A stretch of 64,000 nt of DNA from Limnobacter thiooxidans (GTDB lineage: Bacteria > Pseudomonadota > Gammaproteobacteria > Burkholderiales > Burkholderiaceae_B): assembly GCF_036323495.1 (NCBI RefSeq), contig NZ_AP028947.1, positions 3,162,001 to 3,226,000 of the forward strand. Reading direction: 5' to 3'. A model generated the notes under the pieces. It had not been told where the DNA came from. It saw only the letters and a program-made list of their open reading frames with translations, and searched no databases. Shown in pieces: positions 55,640 to 64,000 of the stretch. The translations under genes were made by a program, and so were the position numbers. Position 1 is the first letter of the stretch. Each line of letters starts with the position of its first letter.

Positions 55640-56788
55640 TTACTCACCTTGCCGGTAATAACGGCTCTGTTCGTAATGCGCAAAGGCTTGCACATAAGCC
55701 ACCTTGAAAATCGCAGCCAGTGGCAAAGCCAAAAACACACCCACCAAGCCGAAAATTGCACCAAAGAAAGCCAGCGCAAAAATAACAGCCAGCGCGGACA
55801 ATCCAATTTTGTCACCAACCACCAAGGGCGTTAATACAAAACCTTCCAGAAATTGCCCGGCAACAAACACGAACAACACCAGCAAGATCGGCAGAAAGCC
55901 CTGCAGTTCCAGCGCCGCTGTCAGCAAGCCCACTACCAGCGCCAAGGCAAACCCCAGGTAAGGCACCACGCACAACAAACCTGCCAACATGCCTATGGCC
56001 CAACCGCTTTGCAGCCCCACCACACTCAAACCGATGGAATAAAAAGTACTCAAAAAAAGCATCACAATCATCATGCCCTTGATGTACTCGGTCATGACCG
56101 TGTCAATTTCATTGAACACCGGTTGCGCACGTGTCCACACATGAGGTGGAAAAACCTGCTGCAGCTGTCGGCAAATTTGAGTCCAGCTTGGCAGAATGAA
56201 CAGGGTAGCCACAATGGTCAGCGAGACAAATCCGGTGATACCCAATACCGATTGAGAACCCGAGCGCAGTATCTTGGTGCTCACCTCGGCCAAGGTTCCC
56301 CGGTTCTCGCCAATGTACTTGGCGATCCGGTCTTTCATCTCGGTGCTGTCCACTGAAATGTTCAAACCAAACACATCATTCAGCCGGGGCAACACCGTGT
56401 GTTTCACGTTCACGATCAACTGCGGCAAGTTGCCTTGAATCAACTCAAGCTGAGTCAGCACCACCGGAATAAACAACAAGCTGACACTTGAAAAAATCAA
56501 CAGAAATCCGACAAAAGTCAGCACAGCACACACCGGCAACGGCAAGCGTCCGCGCAATTTTCTGTGCACCCAGCGGCTGGGTGCAGCCAATAGATAAGCC
56601 AGTACGAAAGCAGCCACGAAAGGCGCAAGCACGGGCCACAGAACGATCAACACCGCCAGTACCAGAGCAGCACTCAACAACAAACCCCAATGCTGCAAAT
56701 AAAACTGCTTGGCCAGAGACGACAAGCTGACTCGGCTCTGCTGGGTCTGATTTTTGGAGTTAACCGGGAAGTCCTTCATCGATTCCAT
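55640..56788 (-). CDS. AI-2E family transporter (YdiK/PerM-like)
   Basis: The 382-residue product has about eight membrane segments with the family layout: early pair (LLLSAALVLAVLIVLWPVLAPFVAAF), long periplasmic loop (FGLNISVDSTEMKDRI) and C-terminal cluster including LEGFVLTPLVVGDKIGLSAL. The family includes AI-2 exporters and ion antiporters, so the substrate is uncertain. I used ATG at 56788. An ATG at 56779 is also possible. The EamA gene lies 28 bases upstream on the same strand. Confidence 0.9.
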   Translation of the reverse strand: MESMKDFPVNSKNQTQQSRVSLSSLAKQFYLQHWGLLLSAALVLAVLIVLWPVLAPFVAAFVLAYLLAAPSRWVHRKLRGRLPLPVCAVLTFVGFLLIFSSVSLLFIPVVLTQLELIQGNLPQLIVNVKHTVLPRLNDVFGLNISVDSTEMKDRIAKYIGENRGTLAEVSTKILRSGSQSVLGITGFVSLTIVATLFILPSWTQICRQLQQVFPPHVWTRAQPVFNEIDTVMTEYIKGMMIVMLFLSTFYSIGLSVVGLQSGWAIGMLAGLLCVVPYLGFALALVVGLLTAALELQGFLPILLVLFVFVAGQFLEGFVLTPLVVGDKIGLSALAVIFALAFFGAIFGLVGVFLALPLAAIFKVAYVQAFAHYEQSRYYRQGE

Positions 56789-56816
56789 TCCACTCAAAGT
56801 ATTGTTTCAACGACGC

Positions 56817-57728
56817 TTAACGCGTGACGCGCAAAACCAGGTACACACCACCCAGTGTCATGAACATCGCCAACAGCAAAGTCAGCGTTAGTGCTTCATC
56901 CAGAAACACCACGCCAGCCAGCGCGGCGATCACCGGTACACTGAGCTGGACGCTGGCAGCCGACGTGGTATGCAGTGCTGGCAATACCTTGTACCACACC
57001 GCATAACCAATGCCGCTGGCCAGGCAGCCTGAAGCCAACGCAAACAACACACCTGCCAACGTGGGTGCGGGCAAGAACACTGTGTACAAAGCCAAACCAC
57101 GTTCAACCGTGACACCGGGAATGTGAATACCAGCCTGGGCGGCGCAATAAACCGCGAGCCACAGCAAGGCCATCAACAAGGCAGCTCTCGAAAAATTTCC
57201 AGCCGTGTCGGCCATCGGCGACTTCGAACCTTTCCCCACCACGGAATACACCCCCCAGCAAACGCCGGCCAGGGCCATGCTGCCAGCAGCGAACAACGAA
57301 GCGGGCGTTTGCACATGCGGCCACAGCAACAGGACAAGACCTGCACTGGCAACCAGTGCACCCACCGCCCGAAGCCCACGTAGCCGGTCGCCCTTCGTGG
57401 CGGCATAGGCAATCATGCTGAACTGCACACTGGCAAACAGAATCAGTGCTCCCGTGCCTGTACTCATCGTCACATAGGCCATAGAAAACAAGGCTGCATA
57501 GCCAAACAAAGCCATCGCTCCAATCCAACTGCCCTGTTGCCCACCGGTGTTTTGAATGCGCAAACACAGCCACAAAGTGACCGCGCCGCTGATCAAGCGG
57601 ATGGCTGTAAAACTGGCCGGGTCAATTTGCCCAGCCCCCAAAGCAGCCCTGCAAAAGAAGGAATTGGCCGCAAATGCACACATCGCCAGGATTGTGAAAA
57701 TTAGTGTACTGACTTCAACTTTTTTCAT
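56817..57728 (-). CDS. EamA/DMT-family transporter
   Basis: The 303-residue protein has about ten membrane segments in two repeated halves, as in the drug/metabolite transporter superfamily. The first half includes ANSFFCRAALGAGQIDP and the second ASVQLSVPVIAALAGVVFLDEAL, the typical EamA end. It is predicted to export a small metabolite. The ATG at 57728 gives a short basic start (MKKVEV). It is divergent from the OYE-type gene. Confidence 0.9.
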   Translation of the reverse strand: MKKVEVSTLIFTILAMCAFAANSFFCRAALGAGQIDPASFTAIRLISGAVTLWLCLRIQNTGGQQGSWIGAMALFGYAALFSMAYVTMSTGTGALILFASVQFSMIAYAATKGDRLRGLRAVGALVASAGLVLLLWPHVQTPASLFAAGSMALAGVCWGVYSVVGKGSKSPMADTAGNFSRAALLMALLWLAVYCAAQAGIHIPGVTVERGLALYTVFLPAPTLAGVLFALASGCLASGIGYAVWYKVLPALHTTSAASVQLSVPVIAALAGVVFLDEALTLTLLLAMFMTLGGVYLVLRVTR

Positions 57729-57785
57729 ACGGGCACGCTAATATCCCCAAACACAATTCCAACATCGAGACAAAGGCCACCACAC

Positions 57786-59027
57786 ATGCGCATCGAACTT
57801 CGCGACCCCCTCACCTTGCCTTGCGGCGCAACCCTGCCCAATCGACTGGTCAAAGCGGCCATGAGCGAAGCCCTGGGCACCCGCGACAACCGCGCAACGC
57901 CCCAGCTGGTACGCGTGTACCAGCGATGGACTGCGGGTGGCATTGGCTTGAATATAACCGGGAATGTGATGATAGACCGCCGTGCACGTGCAGAGCCCGG
58001 CAACGTCGTTATTGAAGACGACCGTGATATGCCCATGCTTCAACAGTGGGCCAAAGCAGGCCAGTCCAAGGGCAGCAAAATCTGGGTTCAAATCAACCAC
58101 CCTGGCAAGCAATGCCCCAAGGGCATGAACAAGGAAACCGTGTCGCCTTCGGCCGTGCCCTTTCACAAAAGCCTGCAGATGATGTTCGCCACACCTCGCG
58201 AATTGACTGAAACCGAAATTCTAGATTTGATTGCCCGCTGGGGCCGCACCGCGAAAATTTGCAAAGATGCAGGCTTCGATGGCGTTCAAATTCATGGCGC
58301 ACATGGCTACCTGATCAGTCAGTTTCTGAGTCCGCACAGCAACCAGCGCACAGACCAGTGGGGCGGCAACCCGGAAAACCGTCGCCGCTTTGTACTGGCC
58401 GTTTATGACGAGGTGCGCAGGCAAGTGGGCCCAGACTTCCCCGTGGGCATCAAGCTGAATTCCGCCGATTTCCAGAAAGGCGGTTTTTCCGAGGAAGAAT
58501 CACTGGCCGTGATCCAGGAATTGACAGCACGCGGCATTGACCTGATCGAAGTGTCCGGCGGCACCTACGAAGCCCCAGCCATGACAGGCGCCACAGCCCA
58601 ACCCAAGAAAGAAAGCACGTTAAAACGCGAAGCCTATTTCATGGATTTCACTGAAAAAGTGCGCGCAGTGTGCAAAGTGCCCTTGATGCTGACAGGTGGT
58701 TTTCGCACAGTGGGCGGCATGAAAGAAGCGCTGAACAGCGGCGCAGTGGACTTAATCGGCTTGGCCCGATCCATCGCAATTGAACCTGATTTGCCCAATC
58801 GCCTGCTGGACAACAAGGAAGCGCTGCACCCAGTCAAGCCCCTGATCACTGGGGTGAAAGCCGTGGACCGCACAGGCCTGCTTGAAATTCAATGGTACAC
58901 CCGGCAAATTCACCGCATGGGCAAAGGCAAAAACCCAGTCCCGAACGAGGGAGCCATCAAAGTGCTGTTTTTCTATATGCTTGAAAGCAGTTGGGGCTTG
59001 TTCAAGGCCCGCAAGTTAAGGGCGTAA
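57786..59027 (+). CDS. NADH:flavin oxidoreductase, old yellow enzyme family
   Basis: The 413-residue product is an FMN-binding TIM barrel with family motifs: LPNRLVKAAMSEALG near residue 19, QINHPGKQCP, the active-site pair in DGVQIHGAHGYLISQFLSP, GGNPENRRRF, and GLARSIAIEPDLP near the phosphate site. It likely reduces an enone or degrades an aromatic compound. The substrate is unknown. The cytochrome c gene follows after 20 bases, suggesting joint expression. Confidence 0.92.
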   Translation: MRIELRDPLTLPCGATLPNRLVKAAMSEALGTRDNRATPQLVRVYQRWTAGGIGLNITGNVMIDRRARAEPGNVVIEDDRDMPMLQQWAKAGQSKGSKIWVQINHPGKQCPKGMNKETVSPSAVPFHKSLQMMFATPRELTETEILDLIARWGRTAKICKDAGFDGVQIHGAHGYLISQFLSPHSNQRTDQWGGNPENRRRFVLAVYDEVRRQVGPDFPVGIKLNSADFQKGGFSEEESLAVIQELTARGIDLIEVSGGTYEAPAMTGATAQPKKESTLKREAYFMDFTEKVRAVCKVPLMLTGGFRTVGGMKEALNSGAVDLIGLARSIAIEPDLPNRLLDNKEALHPVKPLITGVKAVDRTGLLEIQWYTRQIHRMGKGKNPVPNEGAIKVLFFYMLESSWGLFKARKLRA

Positions 59028-59047
59028 ATCAACCAGTTGGGGGCAAG

Positions 59048-59389
59048 ATGATTCGACACTGCATTCTGTTTCTTCTTGCCCTGGCGCCGTTCACAGCGTA
59101 CGCCTTGGACGACGCCACAGTACTTGAACAAGGCCGAAAGTTGTTTCAAACCGATGCTGAACCCGCCTGCGCCATTTGCCACACCTTGGCAGATGCGGGC
59201 TCCAAGGGCAAGATTGGCCCAGTTCTGGATGTGTTGAAACCCAATGAGGAACGCGTGATGAATGCGTTGCGAAATGGCAAAGGGGGCATGCCCCCTTTCG
59301 TGGATCACCTCACCGTGGACCAGATGAACATTCTGGCCAGGTATGTATCAACCGTGACAGGCACTGAACCAGTGAAGGCCGCGCCCTAG
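59048..59389 (+). CDS. Small periplasmic c-type cytochrome
   Basis: The 113-residue precursor has a signal peptide (MIRHCILFLLALAPFTAYA), one heme site CAICH near residue 40, and a Met ligand in GGMPPFVDHL. It is a class I cytochrome c for electron transfer. The ATG at 59048 has GGGGCAAG upstream. Longer in-frame starts overlap the OYE gene and were rejected. Its redox partner is unknown. Confidence 0.9.
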   Translation: MIRHCILFLLALAPFTAYALDDATVLEQGRKLFQTDAEPACAICHTLADAGSKGKIGPVLDVLKPNEERVMNALRNGKGGMPPFVDHLTVDQMNILARYVSTVTGTEPVKAAP

Positions 59390-59416
59390 CGCTTGCCGAT
59401 CGCCAGTTTCTCAAAC

Positions 59417-60175
59417 TCAGTTTTTGTAATCAGGCTGCTCACGGTCCAGTTTGCGCAACAGGGCTGGCCAGGCAATGTTGCCGCCTAGGCCACGGGTTAC
59501 CTGTGCCGCAGCCGCCTTGATGCCATTCACGATGGGTGTCGCAATCGGTATCAGGGTTGCTCCGCCTGACTGGGCTGCAATTTGAACCTCGCAGGCCCGC
59601 TGCAAGATAAACATGTTCAAAAAGGCATCGGCCACAGTGGGGCCGCAAGTCAGCAAACCATGGTTGCGCAGAATCAGGGAATTCGCTTCACCCAAATCCG
59701 CCTGCAAGCGTACCTTCTCGTCTTCACGCAAAGCCAGACCTTCGTAGTCGTGATAAGCCAAACCCGCCAGCGGAAAAAGCGACTGCTGAGAAATAGGCAA
59801 CAGGCCCTGTTCCTGCGTGGACACGGCAACACCCGCCACAGTGTGCGTGTGCATCACGCAATGCGCATCGTGACGCACAGCATGCACCGCACTGTGAATG
59901 GTGAAGCCCGCCGGGTTCACATCGTGGGGGCTGTTGTCCACTTTCTCGCAATTCATGTTCACCTTCACCAAACTACTCGCCGTGATTTCCTCGAACATGA
60001 AGCCGTAGGGGTTGATCAGGAAATGCCCATCTTCATTGGGCACGCGAGCTGAAATATGGGTGAACACCAGGTCGTCCCACTTATGCATGGCAACAAGTCG
60101 GTACGCGGCGGCCAGGTCGACACGGGCGTGCCATTCCAGGGGGGACATGTGGGCGGGCGGGTTTGTGGAATTCAT
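59417..60175 (-). CDS. Class II aldolase/adducin family protein
   Basis: The 252-residue product has the class II aldolase fold with zinc His residues in VMHTHTVAGVAVS and a third in RNHGLLTCG, plus an acidic base in the SLFPLAGLAYHDYEG region. It probably cleaves or epimerises a small hydroxy-acid or sugar phosphate, or acts as a decarboxylase. The ATG at 60175 is fixed by GGAGA just upstream. An extended start at 60286 has no such site. It is convergent with the cytochrome gene. Confidence 0.9.
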   Translation of the reverse strand: MNSTNPPAHMSPLEWHARVDLAAAYRLVAMHKWDDLVFTHISARVPNEDGHFLINPYGFMFEEITASSLVKVNMNCEKVDNSPHDVNPAGFTIHSAVHAVRHDAHCVMHTHTVAGVAVSTQEQGLLPISQQSLFPLAGLAYHDYEGLALREDEKVRLQADLGEANSLILRNHGLLTCGPTVADAFLNMFILQRACEVQIAAQSGGATLIPIATPIVNGIKAAAAQVTRGLGGNIAWPALLRKLDREQPDYKN

Positions 60176-60324
60176 GGTGGTCTCCTTTGCTGCGTTTTTG
60201 ATTGTACTTTTTCTGAAGTGTATCAGTGCCGTCAGGTTTGCTTGTGCAAAACACTTGAAATTGGACTGGATCGAAGGCAAGCTCACATTACAAAACCAAA
60301 GCCAAATGCCGGAGACTGTAATAC

Positions 60325-61020
60325 ATGCACGCCAAGGTCAAAACACCCACACCCGCTGAAACTGGCGACCCTGCTGTTGTCCGCACGGTTCGTGCAAATT
60401 ACCGCGCAGAATTCATTTCAGGCCGTTACAACGGCCATTTGCACCTGGCCATGACGATGACTTTGGGTTTGGGCGTCATCGCCCTGTGCGTGTATTGGCT
60501 GAAATCGCCCAGTCTTCTGGAATGGCTGACGATTCCTGCCACCTTCCTGTATGCGAATTTTGCAGAATGGGCGGGTCACAAGTACGCCATGCACCGCCCG
60601 GTGAAAGGACTGGGCTTTGTGTACAAGCGGCATTCACTGCAACACCACAAGTTTTTTACTGACACCCACATGGAAATAGACAACAACATGGACTTCAAGG
60701 CCGTGCTGTTTCCAATCGCCATTGTCGGTTTTTTCGTGCTGGCTTTTTTTGTGCCCATGGGCCTGCTGGTGGCATGGCTGTTCAATGAAAACGTGGCCCT
60801 ATTGCTGGTGGCCACAGGCATGGCCTACTACTTGAACTACGAACTGTTGCACCTTTCCTACCACTTGAAGGAAGACCACTGGGTGCACCGCATTCCCGGG
60901 TTTACACGGTTTGCCCGGTTGCACACCACGCACCACGACCATCGCATCATGGCGCACAAGAATTTCAATATTACTTATCCGATCATGGACTGGTTGATGG
61001 GGACTTGGGATAGAAGGTAA
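60325..61020 (+). CDS. Fatty acid hydroxylase / sterol desaturase superfamily protein
   Basis: The 231-residue inner-membrane protein has about four hydrophobic segments and the di-iron His clusters of the family: HKYAMH, HSLQHHKFF, HLSYH and HTTHHDHRIMAH. It likely hydroxylates a lipid or carotenoid-like substrate using O2. The ATG at 60325 overlaps no other gene. A stem-loop follows 20 bases after the stop. Confidence 0.9.
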   Translation: MHAKVKTPTPAETGDPAVVRTVRANYRAEFISGRYNGHLHLAMTMTLGLGVIALCVYWLKSPSLLEWLTIPATFLYANFAEWAGHKYAMHRPVKGLGFVYKRHSLQHHKFFTDTHMEIDNNMDFKAVLFPIAIVGFFVLAFFVPMGLLVAWLFNENVALLLVATGMAYYLNYELLHLSYHLKEDHWVHRIPGFTRFARLHTTHHDHRIMAHKNFNITYPIMDWLMGTWDRR

Positions 61021-61039
61021 CTTGAGAAACTCCCAGGAC

Positions 61040-61075
61040 CAGGTGAACGTTCCCTTTCAAGGGGTACGTTACCTG
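61040..61075. other. Imperfect stem-loop upstream of the tyrosine phosphatase gene
   Basis: CAGGT, AACGT and CCCTT on the left pair with AAGGG, ACGTT and ACCTG on the right, with two small mismatch steps and a 2-base loop. No T tract follows on either strand, so it is a weak terminator candidate for the hydroxylase gene, or an operator. The rest of the 229-base gap shows nothing clear. Confidence 0.4.
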
Positions 61076-61249
61076 TGAACCTTAAGTAGGAAAAGTCTGC
61101 ACAAGAGTTCCCCCGGCAGCCCAGAACACCTCACCCTTTTCTAACCTGCAAATTTTCCCTGCCATTATCGACAGTTGAATCCCTGAACCTCTGTGGCAAG
61201 CGGCGAAAAACCGGTAACCCGCATTGAACGGAATTCTGACAACTTCACA

Positions 61250-64000
61250 ATGCAGGGTCAAACAGCCATGGAATCCTCGACAAGTATTTGGTCTCGTCTT
61301 TCTATTCCCCAGACATTTGAGCACCGCGAAGCACAAACCTGCGTTTCGGAAGTCCTGGATGATCCACGAAACTGGCAAATCAACATGGCGGCAAACCAGC
61401 GGCCTGATCAAACCAGCCTGCACAGAAACAAGACGGCACCACAGGCAGTCGTCCAGCAGGCCTTCAGTATTTTAGAACTGGGCGACCTGACAGAAAGCCA
61501 ACACACAGCCGCGGCCAATACTTTGTTGTCTGCCGCCCAGGAAATGCTTGCACACGATGGGTGTGCAACGGGCCATATCTTCACGTTTCACAGCAAAAAG
61601 GTGTATATGAATGCCCTGCAACTTACGTGCTTTAGCGTGGGCCTCAACAACCAAAAATTACCACCCACACCCATTGATATTGAAGAATCGTTAAGTCAAT
61701 TCAAGCCAACCAGCGCCATGAATCCAGACGTTTTGGTCAAGGAAATAAGAAAGATAACAAATACCCAAACCCATTTCCACACAAGCCAACTGCCATTGAG
61801 CCGAGTCGAACAAAGCATGGCCAAAGCGGTAATCGACATTTTGCCACCTCATCTACAGGGATCCTTGCAGGGTCTTGACGCCGTGCTGATTGACCGCCAA
61901 ACGTTTAGCGAGGTGATGAGACAGGCCGCAGATCAACCGGGGTTTCCAGAGGTGCTAAAGCAGCTTCGGCAAGCTGCCCGGCACTGCCCTGGAATACAAC
62001 TAGCCCTGACAACCCAACCCTCACTTGCATTTGCACTGCTGTTCCCTGGCCGGCGAGTTACACCAGCCACACCCACACCTGCTTACCTTGCCCAAGTCAC
62101 AAAAAAAATCGCACCGGAAGATTTAACCAGGTTGGCCGACCAACCTCCAGCTGGGCAGAACAAGCAGACAACCTGGAACAAGGTACTTTCCGTGGTTTTC
62201 AGGAATATGAACGAATTCGGTAACCGAAATTCCGCACCTGTCCCGTCCTGCTATGACAACATACCCTGCCCTGAACATTCCCGAGCCAAAGTCGATGGTC
62301 ATCCAGCAGATGTGCATGCCAATCTGATCAGCGACACTGGACCTGGATCACTGATTGCTGCCATGCAACCAGTCACGACAGGTCCTGCCCGTCATCTTTC
62401 CAATGAAGATCAGGCCAACGTGGCCAAATTCCTGAGCATGGTAGCCGGCCAAGACAAGCCAACCATTTTGGATCTTCGCTCGGCATCCGACCTGTACCTC
62501 GGCAAGGGCATCGAATACTGCCCACAACAGGTGGACCAAACTCATCAATTCGACAATGTATCAATCACCACCCGCCATGTGGAAACATTGGACAAGGACC
62601 TGCAACGCCTCACAGTGGAAGTTACTGTGGGGCAAAACCCAGCGGTCGAATTGAAGGTTACCCAATTCAGGGGCTGGCCAGACAGGGGTGTAGTGGAGCC
62701 AGACACGCTGAGAATGTTGGGGCAGCTTGTATGCCGGGAAAAGCAGGCCGGTTCATCGGTGATCACGCATTGCAGTGCAGGCGTTGGGCGCACAGGTACC
62801 ATACTTGCCTACGCAAGGCTTTACCAAAAACTGATTGGTGAATCGGGAGCCAAAGAGGTATTCAACGATCCAGATTCCTCAGAACCAAGCAGGCAAAAAG
62901 TCATTGAAAAAATAGTCGCAGAAGTGTTGCATGGACGAATTGAAAGAGGCCCCCAGTTTGTCCAAAAGGACGCGCAATTCAAATTGCTTTGCAACACCAT
63001 TCTAGAAGACATACAGGCATGGAAACATAACAATTCAGGGTCCAGACCTGATTCCATTTCGAACTCTGTATCCAGTCGGGCATTCAGGAATGAGCCCCCG
63101 CCAGGGCCTAAAACCACACCTGCCCCCCTGTCACTTGCAGTCCCTGAAATAGAGCCAGCTGAACACCAACCTGCCCTAGTCACCTTACCCAATCCAGGGG
63201 CTGAAAAACCGACCTTTCAGGTTCGTACCACGTCGCGGGAAAATCAATACATCGGTTTGAATATCAATCAAATTGAACTGGTGCTAGAACACACGTTCAC
63301 CCTGGCGCAGGAACCCAAGAATACCGAATCAAAATTTCTATACCTGCACAGCCTGTTCAATAGGGGCAGCGATGTTCTTGAATTTGTTTCGGATCCAAAC
63401 CGGCTGGCCAAATTTGCCAGCATCCCAGAACCACACGGCGTGAATATTCTGAGTCCGATTGTTCTGAACAAGTTTAGCAATCCGGCGAAATACGGTCCCC
63501 CACCTGAATTGATCGTTGGAAAATTCCGTATCAATGATGTGGAACAAACTGTGGATGCTTTGAACAAGAACGGCTGCCTGGCCTACAGCTATCAATTCAA
63601 TGTCACAGACAAGGAAACTGGTCTTGAAAAAACCGTTCGTCATGTGCAAATCTACAGTGAATTCAAAAACAACTGCGTCAGCAAAATCCAGTTGAAAGCC
63701 ATGCTGAAACTCGCTGACGAGTGTCAGCTCAACCAGAACAATCTGTGGCTCAGCAGCGCAGCTGGTATCGGGCGCCCATCGGCTTGGTTAATGGCCCGTC
63801 ACATTGACGATGCAATTCACGCGAAGAAAATGACCAAGAGTAATTGTCGACACCTGATCGACTCCTGGATCAAGACCGGCCGGGACCAACGCGGCCCCCG
63901 ATTCTTGCACAGCACTGCCCAGAAAGAGGAACTGGTTCAACTGGCGCTTGATTTGTTGAAAAACAAAAAATCAATCCGAAATCAAGAACCACCTGCCGGC
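61250..64000 (+). CDS. Tandem protein tyrosine phosphatase with inactive second domain, 3' end cut by window edge
   Basis: The frame is open from ATG 61250 to the window end (917 codons). Residues 1 to about 325 are unassigned and helical. D1 (about 325-570) has YDNIPCPEHSRAKV (from Y335), the WPD loop W476-P-D478, the signature H507-C508-SAGVG-R514-TG and the Q-loop-like RGPQFVQKDAQFKLL. A Pro-rich linker (about 580-650) follows. D2 (about 656-905) repeats the pattern as SSAAGIGRPS (S836 in place of Cys, R842 kept) and RGPRFLHSTAQKEEL, with the WPD loop lost. It would dephosphorylate phosphotyrosine through D1. An alternative ATG at 61268 has AGGG 10 bases upstream. A secreted effector is possible, but no N-terminal Sec signal is seen. 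Confidence 0.85.
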   Translation, partial: MQGQTAMESSTSIWSRLSIPQTFEHREAQTCVSEVLDDPRNWQINMAANQRPDQTSLHRNKTAPQAVVQQAFSILELGDLTESQHTAAANTLLSAAQEMLAHDGCATGHIFTFHSKKVYMNALQLTCFSVGLNNQKLPPTPIDIEESLSQFKPTSAMNPDVLVKEIRKITNTQTHFHTSQLPLSRVEQSMAKAVIDILPPHLQGSLQGLDAVLIDRQTFSEVMRQAADQPGFPEVLKQLRQAARHCPGIQLALTTQPSLAFALLFPGRRVTPATPTPAYLAQVTKKIAPEDLTRLADQPPAGQNKQTTWNKVLSVVFRNMNEFGNRNSAPVPSCYDNIPCPEHSRAKVDGHPADVHANLISDTGPGSLIAAMQPVTTGPARHLSNEDQANVAKFLSMVAGQDKPTILDLRSASDLYLGKGIEYCPQQVDQTHQFDNVSITTRHVETLDKDLQRLTVEVTVGQNPAVELKVTQFRGWPDRGVVEPDTLRMLGQLVCREKQAGSSVITHCSAGVGRTGTILAYARLYQKLIGESGAKEVFNDPDSSEPSRQKVIEKIVAEVLHGRIERGPQFVQKDAQFKLLCNTILEDIQAWKHNNSGSRPDSISNSVSSRAFRNEPPPGPKTTPAPLSLAVPEIEPAEHQPALVTLPNPGAEKPTFQVRTTSRENQYIGLNINQIELVLEHTFTLAQEPKNTESKFLYLHSLFNRGSDVLEFVSDPNRLAKFASIPEPHGVNILSPIVLNKFSNPAKYGPPPELIVGKFRINDVEQTVDALNKNGCLAYSYQFNVTDKETGLEKTVRHVQIYSEFKNNCVSKIQLKAMLKLADECQLNQNNLWLSSAAGIGRPSAWLMARHIDDAIHAKKMTKSNCRHLIDSWIKTGRDQRGPRFLHSTAQKEELVQLALDLLKNKKSIRNQEPPAG

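Overview
The window is about 64 kb of a Gram-negative chromosome of moderate GC content (a little over 50% by eye). Gene content and order point to a betaproteobacterium of the order Burkholderiales. Markers are the PhaM-type PHA granule protein, hslVU with a heat-shock promoter, gatCAB facing mreBCD-mrdA-rodA, and the SPOR protein plus DsbA pair. A Limnobacter-like organism is my best guess, but that is inference. The window is densely coded. No tRNA, rRNA, CRISPR array or insertion sequence was seen.

Layout. 1-6.5 kb (minus strand): partial FIST sensor, phaM, argB, hslU, hslV, rlpA, dsbA and a SPOR protein. 6.6-8.2 kb: ilvA, followed by a 230-base gap with unusual secondary structure. 8.4-10.5 kb (minus): ttcA, folB and a pteridine-reductase-like SDR. 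10.5-14 kb: a MidA/NDUFAF7-type methyltransferase facing a SPOR-like protein, coaX and birA. 14-17.7 kb (plus): VanZ-like protein, thioredoxin-like ferredoxin, alpha/beta hydrolase, DD-carboxypeptidase and ybeD, closed by a two-way terminator. 17.8-19.3 kb: pyrE and xth. 19.3-19.9 kb: a 605-base gap holding two related hairpin repeats in opposite orientation. 19.9-23.2 kb (minus): gatCAB. 23.4-32 kb (plus): mreBCD-mrdA-rodA, a Nudix hydrolase and an ABC-F ATPase. 32-34 kb (minus): pldA and an exported protein of unknown function. 34-38.3 kb: a MerR regulator, then a two-gene partner-switching module on the minus strand (STAS protein plus a 1028-residue REC-PP2C-REC-PP2C-HATPase protein). 38.5-51.1 kb (plus): one complete type II cellulose operon in the order bcsB-Z-C-E-F-Q-A-G-R. 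51.1-61 kb: mainly lipid and redox genes (WS/DGAT, crotonase, thioesterase, metal-dependent hydrolase, OYE-type oxidoreductase, cytochrome c, class II aldolase, fatty acid hydroxylase). 61.25 kb to the end: a long, unterminated reading frame for a tandem protein tyrosine phosphatase.

How the parts work together. The core genes serve wall elongation (mre/rod, DD-carboxypeptidase, RlpA), cofactor and amino-acid synthesis, and protein quality control. The cellulose operon is divergent from the partner-switching module, which is the natural candidate to control it. This is notable because the c-di-GMP-binding motifs expected in BcsA (PilZ) and BcsE (RxGD) are altered or absent. The operon encodes BcsG, so its product may be phosphoethanolamine-modified.

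The strongest unusual signals are two proteins in which a catalytic domain is followed by a catalytically broken copy of itself. One is the eukaryote-like tandem tyrosine phosphatase, whose second domain has Ser in place of the catalytic Cys. The other is the PP2C protein, whose second phosphatase domain has lost most metal ligands. Two structured intergenic elements between convergent genes are also worth following up.
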